This document shows positions 1-5,888 of a stretch of DNA of 7,110 nt, one piece after another. Position numbers and translations under genes: made by a program. The notes beneath the pieces are model-generated. The model ran no database searches, was not told the origin of the DNA, and worked only from the letters and a program-made list of their open reading frames with translations. Positions within the stretch are counted from its first letter, which is position 1, and each line of letters opens with the position of its first letter. This DNA is from an uncultured euryarchaeote (GTDB taxonomy: Archaea; Thermoplasmatota; Poseidoniia; Poseidoniales; Poseidoniaceae): contig CALCOQ010000033.1 in NCBI GenBank assembly GCA_937897005.1, forward strand, positions 1 through 7,110, in the 5' to 3' direction.

Positions 1-541
1 CCGCATTGACACATATGTCTGCGAGAAATGTCTTCACAGCACTGGCACTCTTACCAGTCAATGCGGTCTTGGCGACCTCATGGAGCATCTGCACATCATC
101 CCCTGTGGAAATGCCGTGCGACTCCAATATAGAGATGGCACGCTCCGCGGCAAGACGGAAACCCTCACAGATGACCGTAGGGTGAACATTCTGTTCAATC
201 AAGTCCTCACTGCGCTTCAACAGCTCTCCAGCGATGACCACAGCAGTGGTTGTTCCATCATAGCAATGCTGTTCCTGAGTCTTTGCAACCTCGATGATCA
301 TCTTGGCTGCTGGGTGTTCGATATCCATCTCCTTGAGAATGGTTGCACCATCGTTGGTGATGACCACATCACCCATGCTATCAACCATCATCTTGTCCAT
401 TCCTTTTGGACCAAGTGTGCTACGAACTGCATCCGAAACCGCCTTCGCAGCGGCGATGTTGTTACTCTGGGCACCTCTGCCGCGACTGCGCGTGGTACCT
501 TCCTTCAGAATGAATATCGGTTGTTGTCCTCCACCATACAT
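1..541 (-). CDS. Thermosome (group II chaperonin) subunit, N-terminal part, cut by window edge
   Basis: This is an ATP-dependent group II chaperonin subunit, a cytosolic double-ring protein-folding machine. Only the first 180 residues are in the window; a full subunit is usually about 540. What is visible is the equatorial ATPase domain and the start of the intermediate domain. The N-terminus MYGGGQQPIFILKEGT is typical of thermosomes. LGPKGMDKM (residues 43-51) is the nucleotide phosphate-binding loop, followed by GDVVITNDGATIL (57-69) and EHPAAK (75-80). The catalytic-loop motif, normally GDGTT, reads YDGTT at 94-98: Asp95 is kept (equivalent to GroEL Asp87), but the first Gly is Tyr94, preceded by Cys93. 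The start is fixed by an in-frame TAG directly before the ATG and a good Shine-Dalgarno site four bases upstream. It lies 50 bases downstream of the surface-protein gene on the same strand. The family call is nearly certain; alpha/beta subunit type cannot be assigned from this fragment. Confidence 0.97.
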   Translation of the reverse strand, partial: MYGGGQQPIFILKEGTTRSRGRGAQSNNIAAAKAVSDAVRSTLGPKGMDKMMVDSMGDVVITNDGATILKEMDIEHPAAKMIIEVAKTQEQHCYDGTTTAVVIAGELLKRSEDLIEQNVHPTVICEGFRLAAERAISILESHGISTGDDVQMLHEVAKTALTGKSASAVKTFLADICVNA

Positions 542-545
542 CTAC

Positions 546-552
546 ATCACCT
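546..552 (-). promoter_or_regulatory. Ribosome binding site of the thermosome gene
   Basis: On the minus strand the sequence reads AGGTGAT, complementary to the 3' end of archaeal 16S rRNA, with four bases (GTAG) before the ATG at 541-539. Together with the TAG immediately upstream in frame, it fixes the start. A TATA-like CCTATACC lies at about 563-570, 22-29 bases before the ATG. This could be a promoter of the gene's own, but the match is weak and transcription from the upstream surface-protein gene is equally possible. Confidence 0.7.
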
Positions 553-591
553 GCGGGGCTTCGGTATAGGCACCATGTTTCAATCCATCGT

Positions 592-3500
592 TTACGAATT
601 CTTCTCCAACCACTGGGCGCCATAGTGGGTCCATTGCTCCATGGTCCACCCTTCAGGTAGTCCAGCTGACGGTACCGGAGGCACACCAGGGGCAGTAGGA
701 GAAGGTGTTGCGGTGGCGGCAGCAACAGGCTGCTGAGCAGGCGGAAGAGCCTCCGGAACTGGAGTAGAAGGTCTGGCGAAAGAGGACATATCAGGAGCCG
801 AAGGCACATCAGGAGCTGCAGGAACTGCTCCATATTGTGCTTCTAGACTACTTTCGTACTCTTCATTGTCCCAAGGAGATGATTCATCTTCATCCCTCTC
901 CATGACCACTCTGACGAGGAATACCAAGAGGAACAGAATGGCACCTATTCCGATGGCCCAGATGCCGATATCGAGAACAATATTCCCTCCACTGCTCTGC
1001 GTCGAATCCAGTCCATCATCATCAGTACCCGCAGATTTGGTGAGAGTGACCTTGACTGTGGCATTTGTTGCATCCGCAAGCGTATCTGAACGTGCCCACA
1101 CTTCAAAATTAGTCACTAATTCTGCCTGATACAGGTTCAGAAGAGTGGTGTCGGTTATCACAACATCAACGGTGATCATCCTCTCTCTTCCTTCCTGTAT
1201 CGTGAAGGTTCCTGAAGTTGAATCCGAGCTGGCTCTGAACCAGGTTGAGGATGAACCCTGATCGATATCGATGGTGACAGTTTGTTCCGCAGTGTACTGG
1301 TTTCGAAGAGTGAGCAGGACGGGATAGGTCCCAGCCTCATTTATCACGAGGTCGTCAGAGGAGACGGTCAAACGCAACCAGCCCTGTGAACCGACTGGGA
1401 AGGTGATTTCTCCATTGCTAGAAACCGAAGGATCGTTCTGGCTGGTGGCGATCACCGTGAGTGGAATCTGCCCCATTGCATCTCCAGCGAAAGTGAAACT
1501 GACTGTGATATTGTATGATGCCCCCGGAGCGATGAGAGGTGTCAATCCCTCTCCAAGTCCCTGAAGTTCAGCATTCATTCCGACTCCTGCTTCTATTGCC
1601 AGATTGAAACGATCCACAGAATTTCCTTCATTACGAATCTCGAAACGAACGGAATCCGCATCATCCCCTGGGATGTAGGATTGTTCGGGGTTATCGGAAT
1701 AGACCGTTGCTCCTGCAGTCTCCTCTACAGTCACCGAGATCGTCACACTATCCCAAACTGAAGCATCATTCTGGGAAACCACCCTTATTGTGGCGCTGTA
1801 AAGACCAGGTGGTAGATACAACGGCATCGGTAGATTGAGGAACATCTCAAAGACATCATCCCAAGCCCCTATGGTGCCGGTCACCTCAGTGGTCAATCCA
1901 GCCATCAACAGATTGTTTGACTGAGTCAAAACCATGTCAAAGACCTCGTCATCATTCCCAAGGTTGGTAATCTCCAATGGCACGTTACGTAAGATACCAT
2001 CAGCAGGAGCGGAAATCTCAATGAATTCAGCGTTTATCTCAACATTCCGCATGGCAGGAACGTGAATATGACGAATCAAGACATCATTTCCAGATACCGG
2101 CGTGGTGCCGCAGGTGATACAAATCGCTCTGACTGAGAATGAATAATTCTCTGGTGAAGCAAGACTGGATACCGTGATATGTACAAAGAAATTGACACTC
2201 TCTCCCCTGCCCATTGCTATTGGCAGGAAGGATGTACCAGTATCGTTGGTGAAACTAGCGGTCCAAGATGTATCTGAGAACGATGCTGCTAGATTGTAGG
2301 TGGCTATCTTGTTTCCAGCGTTCTGCAAACGCATCGGAACGACACCTGTCTCTCCGGGCATGAGGGTGTCAGCGATCAATGAGGTTGACGAATACAGAGA
2401 AACCCCGTATTGCTCAGAGACAGCAACAGGCATTGAACGGCTGGCAAGAACACCAAGATTCTGCGAACTACCATCTGACCAAGTCACATTCCAAGTCTGC
2501 TGTTGAACATCGGAACCTGCCGGTATCGATAGATTGATCCACATCTCAGTAGTATTTCCCGAAGGTGTTGCCGGTAGTTGAACTTCCATTCCATGATTGG
2601 AAGGATGGGACGAATCAATTCTCAACATCGGGTTGGCAAAATCCATCCATGTCTCGTTGGAGACATTGGTCTTCACTCGGATGATCGCCGGCTTGTATCC
2701 ATTATTCGTGACCATACAATGCAGAGTGATCACCTCATTTGGGACCGCAGTATATCCCGCCTCGGGATTGTCACAATCAACATCGAGGGTGTACTCACTG
2801 ACCTTGTCCACCGCAAAGACCACCCAATCGTCGACGTGATAACCTTCAGCAGCCATGCTGTTGTCACTGTGGAACAAGACTCCTGCGTACCAGGAATGGC
2901 CCCCCAATTGAGCGGTCGGGTCCCAAGACATATTGGTCCACTGATTCTGTCCCGTGGCAAGCGCTGGGCTGGTGGTGGTGAAGTTATGGCGAACACTCAC
3001 TCCCCCACTCCGCCACAACTCGAGTGCAACATCGTCACCACTGCTGATCACGCCCCATGCTGTAGCGTGGAACTGCACCGAAAGAAGGTCGAGTGAAGGA
3101 ATGACCATCTTGCAATAATACCAACCGTAAACGGCTCCTGCTCCTCCTTCATGGTGGGCATTCTCACAATTTCCATCAGAAGGGAAGTAACCCCATACGA
3201 TTCGGTCGAAAGCATTGGAAGGATAGTTGCTGCCAGGGGTTGAATGCCTCCAATGCCCTGTTCCCACATTTGCACTTGAGTTATCATTCTCCCATGAACC
3301 TGCAGCGGTAGCATCTCCACCATCTGGAGAATACCTGAACGGCGCCATCGTGACTCTGGCTCCTCCAATGAGGGTTCCATCCATGATATCATTGGTATAA
3401 GCCACTGGCACCGTCATGTTGAGAACATCGTTCTCGTTCTTGGTATCAGCGAAGTAGGAAACCGTGGTCCTGATGATCATTCCACCCTCCAGTTCTGAAC

Positions 3501-3921
3501 CATTGAGAATACTGTGTGCAGTATCAGCGATCCAAACGAACTCATCAGATTCTGTCTGACCTCCATACATATCTGGAGTTGTCCAATTGGCTGACCATGA
3601 AACGAAGCCGATAGGATGGACAACCTCCACCAAGACCTCTGCCTTGGCAGGATTGAAACTTGAACCACTACGCTTGACGGTCATCGTGATAGGAACGGAT
3701 TCACCCTTGAAGACATACTCGACCGCAGTACCATCTCCTTGAAACCACATCGATGGAGTGAAGGAATTATTACTGATTTGAATATCAGTGACCATGAAAT
3801 CATCATTGGTTCCACCTCGCGCAGAAGCGCTTGCTTCAACGTCATTGGAGAACGCAGGCAATACACCTTGCACAAGCAATAGAACAAGTATCAATACTGT
3901 AGACGAACGAATGCTACGCAC
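592..3921 (-). CDS. Large type I cell-surface protein: signal peptide, jelly-roll-like domain, Ig-like/CARDB-type repeats, TM anchor, Pro/Ala-rich tail
   Basis: Predicted 1109-residue secreted and membrane-anchored protein of unknown ligand. I start it at GTG 3921: this gives a signal peptide (RSIR, then hydrophobic TVLILVLLLVQGVL, likely cleavage after AFS, about residue 25). The frame stays open 79 codons further upstream, but those residues are not signal-like and would overlap the divergent gene. Residues 26-195 form a beta-rich region. About 195-373 resembles a jelly-roll/MAM-like fold, with Trp and Gly richness and a closing YHVDDWVVF. About five Ig-like domains of 100-125 residues follow (near 376-500, 503-625, 626-735, 736-845, 846-965), carrying CARDB/NEW3-type phrases such as ITNLGNDDEVFDM and IRNEGNSVDRFNL. 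A TM helix spans 981-1003, then RVVMER stops transfer. The cytoplasmic tail is acidic, then Pro/Ala-rich, and ends in an aromatic motif. The ectodomain has 16 NxS/T sequons and six cysteines. Role in adhesion, glycan binding or the cell envelope is inference. Confidence 0.9.
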   Translation of the reverse strand: MRSIRSSTVLILVLLLVQGVLPAFSNDVEASASARGGTNDDFMVTDIQISNNSFTPSMWFQGDGTAVEYVFKGESVPITMTVKRSGSSFNPAKAEVLVEVVHPIGFVSWSANWTTPDMYGGQTESDEFVWIADTAHSILNGSELEGGMIIRTTVSYFADTKNENDVLNMTVPVAYTNDIMDGTLIGGARVTMAPFRYSPDGGDATAAGSWENDNSSANVGTGHWRHSTPGSNYPSNAFDRIVWGYFPSDGNCENAHHEGGAGAVYGWYYCKMVIPSLDLLSVQFHATAWGVISSGDDVALELWRSGGVSVRHNFTTTSPALATGQNQWTNMSWDPTAQLGGHSWYAGVLFHSDNSMAAEGYHVDDWVVFAVDKVSEYTLDVDCDNPEAGYTAVPNEVITLHCMVTNNGYKPAIIRVKTNVSNETWMDFANPMLRIDSSHPSNHGMEVQLPATPSGNTTEMWINLSIPAGSDVQQQTWNVTWSDGSSQNLGVLASRSMPVAVSEQYGVSLYSSTSLIADTLMPGETGVVPMRLQNAGNKIATYNLAASFSDTSWTASFTNDTGTSFLPIAMGRGESVNFFVHITVSSLASPENYSFSVRAICITCGTTPVSGNDVLIRHIHVPAMRNVEINAEFIEISAPADGILRNVPLEITNLGNDDEVFDMVLTQSNNLLMAGLTTEVTGTIGAWDDVFEMFLNLPMPLYLPPGLYSATIRVVSQNDASVWDSVTISVTVEETAGATVYSDNPEQSYIPGDDADSVRFEIRNEGNSVDRFNLAIEAGVGMNAELQGLGEGLTPLIAPGASYNITVSFTFAGDAMGQIPLTVIATSQNDPSVSSNGEITFPVGSQGWLRLTVSSDDLVINEAGTYPVLLTLRNQYTAEQTVTIDIDQGSSSTWFRASSDSTSGTFTIQEGRERMITVDVVITDTTLLNLYQAELVTNFEVWARSDTLADATNATVKVTLTKSAGTDDDGLDSTQSSGGNIVLDIGIWAIGIGAILFLLVFLVRVVMERDEDESSPWDNEEYESSLEAQYGAVPAAPDVPSAPDMSSFARPSTPVPEALPPAQQPVAAATATPSPTAPGVPPVPSAGLPEGWTMEQWTHYGAQWLEKNS
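595..663 (-). other. C-terminal cytoplasmic motif of the surface protein (GWTMEQWTHYG type)
   Basis: The last 23 residues (1087-1109) form a compact, aromatic, likely helical segment with core LPEGWTMEQWTHYGAQWL. It is set off from the membrane anchor by about 80 residues of acidic and then Pro/Ala-rich linker. The contrast between a low-complexity linker and an ordered tip with three Trp and one Tyr suggests a docking peptide inside the cell. I recall similar Trp/Tyr endings on membrane proteins of marine Thermoplasmatota, but could not check this. Confidence 0.5.
913..981 (-). other. Transmembrane anchor of the surface protein
   Basis: Residues 981-1003 are continuously hydrophobic (IVLDIGIWAIGIGAILFLLVFLV). 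They are preceded by a flexible Gly/Ser/Asp stretch and followed by RVVMERDEDE. Basic residues just inside and an N-terminal signal peptide imply type I topology: ectodomain outside, about 106-residue tail in the cytoplasm. No LPxTG or PGF-CTERM sorting signal is visible, so anchoring is by this helix. Confidence 0.85.
2803..3339 (-). other. Jelly-roll (MAM/lectin-like) domain of the surface protein
   Basis: Residues about 195-373 of the surface protein differ from the Ig-like repeats after them. They are rich in Trp, Gly and His and contain a Cys252/Cys270 pair, ELWRSGG near 301-307, HSWYAGVLFHSD near 342-353 and the closing strand YHVDDWVVFAVD at 361-372. An ending of the form G-x-x-x-DD-hydrophobic is common in MAM-like and other jelly-roll domains that bind sugars or protein partners on secreted proteins. 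The fold is inferred from pattern only; I cannot name the ligand. Confidence 0.5.
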
Positions 3922-3974
3922 GAGAACCGACCCTTCGACTGAACAATCTGTCTTAAGGATGCGCTGTCGATGTC

Positions 3975-3991
3975 CGGCCCCTAGGGGGCCG
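3975..3991. repeat. Perfect 7-bp GC-rich inverted repeat in the divergent promoter region
   Basis: CGGCCCC, a three-base spacer TAG, then GGGGCCG: the arms are exact reverse complements. It lies 54 bases from the surface-protein start and 92 bases from the six-TM start. Its position between divergent genes fits an operator for a dimeric regulator. As RNA it would be a stable hairpin in either leader. No U-tract follows, so a terminator is unlikely. Confidence 0.6.
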
Positions 3992-4073
3992 TTATCCGCT
4001 GGAGGAGGATGAATGAGAAATCCGCTTCCTCGAATGCTGACAAGGGCAATCCCTTTCCCCATTATGTTCACCA

Positions 4074-4078
4074 GAGGT
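4074..4078 (+). promoter_or_regulatory. Ribosome binding site of the six-TM protein gene
   Basis: GAGGT with four bases (AAAC) before the GTG at 4083. It supports the GTG as the true start in preference to internal starts and implies a transcript with a leader. Confidence 0.65.
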
Positions 4079-4082
4079 AAAC

Positions 4083-5249
4083 GTGAGTCAGGTTCGTAGC
4101 CCCTTGATAGCCCGTTTATGGCTGACTGGTGTTGCCGTTGGGCAGGTTCTGTTGACACCGATTGCGGCTTTCTCGATAACTTACTTGTTCACATTTCAAT
4201 CAACCAACGAGGGTTTCTCACTCAATTTCGAGAGTCATATGATACCATGGATCCTCTCAGCTTCGATAGCCTATGGGATGTTGGCTCTGGCTCTGGCCTT
4301 GATCTTCGGTGGGTTCAGTCCAATCTGGGTCACCGAAAATGGTGGTTGGCTCAAGGCCAGTGGCCTGAGTAGAGGTGGACGGTCAGCAGACAAGATCGAA
4401 CTGGCTAGAATCAGGCACCGGAAATCCCCCCATGGAAAGATGATGAGAATGGTCAATGATCGCCTCGAACAAGGCCATGGTCTACTCGCCATCCATGGAG
4501 GATTGGTGCTACTGGCCATACCTTTCCAATTGATGCTGGTAATCGTCCCGCTGATGATGATGTTACTGTTGCCCGAGAGTTGGATCCATGACAATCGCCT
4601 ACTGGAATGGGCACTGGTGGTTTATCTGGTCATCCTGACAATGGCCATGCGCATCTTTCCCAAATACACCCAGAAATATGTCGCAGTAGCGGCTTTCACC
4701 CGCCGCTGGTTGATTTCGATAACCAGACTATCATGGATGGCCCCAATTCTGGTGTTGTGGTTATTGGGCAGACTTGCCAGCCTGCTCGTTATCACTTGGA
4801 TGGGACCGGATCTAGCAGTCAGCATCGCTGCTGAAAAAGCGATTTTCGAAGACTGGTTAGGCATCGGTTCGGTTCCTGAGAATTCCTTCCTCGACCTGCT
4901 CACCGCTCTTTCGGTCATGCCACTGGCAGCATTCACCACACTTGGGGTACTGGGCGGAGGTTCTGGAGACCTTCCCCAATGGATGAAGATGGACAAGCAC
5001 GAGGATTGGGAGGCACCACCTGGAATGGATGAGGAAGACGATTTGGATGATGATGAGAAAACGAAAGTTGAAACTGACACCGAATCTGGTGGCAGTTTGC
5101 TAGAGGATGTGATTCCACTTGGTGCTGCAGCGATTCTTCCCGCCTCGATGGGTATAACTCTGACCGACCGCCTTGACGGCATCAGCAACAAGGACCATTC
5201 AGATGATCTGGAAGATGAAGGCCCGGCACGAATATTCGATTCAATCTGA
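4083..5249 (+). CDS. Six-TM membrane protein with acidic C-terminal tail, function unknown
   Basis: I do not recognise this 388-residue protein. Likely membrane segments lie near residues 12-37, 53-77, 134-163, 173-191, 217-239 and 270-292. Charges fit an N-in, C-in topology: the basic N-terminus, the 56-residue loop at 78-133 (many Arg/Lys, e.g. RIRHRK) and the loop at 192-216 (KYTQKY, TRRW) would all be cytoplasmic, while 38-52 and 240-268 would be outside. The tail from about 293 to 388 is soluble and very acidic (MDEEDDLDDDEK at 315-326), with a short hydrophobic patch near 341-358 (DVIPLGAAAILPASMG) that could be a peripheral helix. No transporter, protease or kinase motif is evident. 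The GTG start has a GAGGT site before it. It is divergent from the surface-protein gene, which may mean shared control, and its TGA abuts the stop of the next gene on the opposite strand. Confidence 0.88.
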   Translation: MSQVRSPLIARLWLTGVAVGQVLLTPIAAFSITYLFTFQSTNEGFSLNFESHMIPWILSASIAYGMLALALALIFGGFSPIWVTENGGWLKASGLSRGGRSADKIELARIRHRKSPHGKMMRMVNDRLEQGHGLLAIHGGLVLLAIPFQLMLVIVPLMMMLLLPESWIHDNRLLEWALVVYLVILTMAMRIFPKYTQKYVAVAAFTRRWLISITRLSWMAPILVLWLLGRLASLLVITWMGPDLAVSIAAEKAIFEDWLGIGSVPENSFLDLLTALSVMPLAAFTTLGVLGGGSGDLPQWMKMDKHEDWEAPPGMDEEDDLDDDEKTKVETDTESGGSLLEDVIPLGAAAILPASMGITLTDRLDGISNKDHSDDLEDEGPARIFDSI

Positions 5250-5876
5250 CTATTCCTCTTCCCCGGAATCAAGCGCCACTGGATGAAAATACAATGGTGA
5301 GCGCCCATCGAGCAACCAGACTCTGAATGAGCCAAGCAACCAGCCATCACTACGTTTTCGACCAAGGTCTGGACGAGGAATCTCGAGTAACACACTGAGG
5401 CAGGCAGCACATCTGACATTGGCTACTTCCCAATGTATCTCAGGAGCATTGCAACATCGCTTCTCCTCATCTGCACTCTCATTCCTGAGCATCTGCAAAC
5501 GTTCTGCAATCGATAGATTGCAGGGCCAACGTTTGTGAGAGGTCCAGTCTTCAGGCAACAGCCATGACAGAATCGTCCATGCAGAACCAAGGATCAATCC
5601 TACTCCAAATGGAGAATGAGCACCTATCACCGCCATCAATCCCAACGCCATCGGCATCAGTGCCAGCATCAATCCCAAAACTCTGAGATTCCTCATCAGC
5701 AGAACTCTGGCCAATAAATCTCCATCCACCGACACAGGTGCTGGGTGTGGAGGTAACTGTGCATTGAAGAAAGAGAATCTCGACATGAAGATGGCCGGTA
5801 ACCGTGGAATCAGATGAGCGATGAGAATACCGGTAACAAGGGCGAGAACGGGTAGAATGAGGGCGCTGCCACTCAT
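5250..5876 (-). CDS. Three-TM membrane protein with CC...CxxC putative zinc site, function unknown
   Basis: An unrecognised 208-residue protein. Hydrophobic segments lie near residues 4-24, 65-85 and 89-108. The basic stretch 25-64 (IPR, MSR, LMRNLR) should be cytoplasmic, giving an N-out topology with the C-terminal 100 residues inside. That domain holds Cys141-Cys142 and Cys156-AA-Cys159, 13 residues apart, which together look like a small zinc ribbon. It is followed by a basic strand-rich segment (GRKRSDGWLLGSFRVWLLDGRSPL, split here as 172-184 and 185-195) and ends in an acidic GEEE. The ATG at 5876 is preceded by GAGGG at 5884-5888, seven bases away and overlapping the stop of the aminotransferase. 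With only 11 bases between the genes the two are probably one operon. It meets the six-TM gene tail-to-tail. Coding status is supported by close packing and the orderly membrane/Cys layout; the function is not inferable. Confidence 0.78.
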   Translation of the reverse strand: MSGSALILPVLALVTGILIAHLIPRLPAIFMSRFSFFNAQLPPHPAPVSVDGDLLARVLLMRNLRVLGLMLALMPMALGLMAVIGAHSPFGVGLILGSAWTILSWLLPEDWTSHKRWPCNLSIAERLQMLRNESADEEKRCCNAPEIHWEVANVRCAACLSVLLEIPRPDLGRKRSDGWLLGSFRVWLLDGRSPLYFHPVALDSGEEE

Positions 5877-5883
5877 GCTTCAT

Positions 5884-5888
5884 CCCTC
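5884..5888 (-). promoter_or_regulatory. Ribosome binding site of the three-TM protein gene
   Basis: GAGGG on the minus strand, starting in the last base of the aminotransferase TAG and seven bases before the ATG at 5876. The overlap with the upstream stop codon suggests translational coupling within one transcript. Another ATG at 5883-5881 is out of frame and is not used. Confidence 0.55.

Larger units (their letters stand above)
3922..4082. promoter_or_regulatory. Divergent intergenic region between the surface-protein and six-TM genes
   Basis: These 161 bases separate two divergent GTG starts and must hold both promoters if those starts are right. A TATA-like CTTAAG at about 3952-3957 lies some 30 bases upstream of the surface-protein start and could be its TATA box. 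GAAGGG at 3931-3936 is a weak Shine-Dalgarno candidate for the same gene. For the plus-strand gene I see only a poor AT-rich stretch (ATTATG near 4061-4066), which is too close to the start to be a convincing TATA box. An inverted repeat sits in the middle of the region. Confidence 0.4.

Noticed and set aside
80..625. 181-codon plus-strand open frame
   Set aside because: It is the antisense of the thermosome gene, whose minus-strand translation is unmistakable. The plus-strand product has no recognisable features.
966..975. DDDGLD in the juxtamembrane stretch of the surface protein as a thrombospondin type 3 or dockerin calcium repeat
   Set aside because: Only one short acidic cluster is present, with none of the repeated DxDxDG spacing. 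It is more likely part of a flexible linker. Also, these are residue positions; the bases are about 997-1026.
2578..3096. 172-codon plus-strand open frame
   Set aside because: Antisense to the jelly-roll and first Ig-like region of the surface protein. No start signal and no protein-like domain.
3975..3991. Inverted repeat as an intrinsic terminator
   Set aside because: No U-tract on either side, and it lies upstream of both divergent genes, so there is no transcript to end there.
3922..4158. N-terminal extension of the surface protein by up to 79 residues to an ATG at 4158
   Set aside because: The extra residues are not signal-peptide-like, cover the divergent promoter region and overlap the plus-strand gene. 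The GTG at 3921 places a proper signal peptide at the N-terminus.
4622..5419. 265-codon minus-strand open frame rich in Ser
   Set aside because: It lies antisense to the six-TM gene and runs into the three-TM gene in another frame. Its Ser/Pro-rich product looks like a mirror of Asp/Glu/Gly codons in the real gene.
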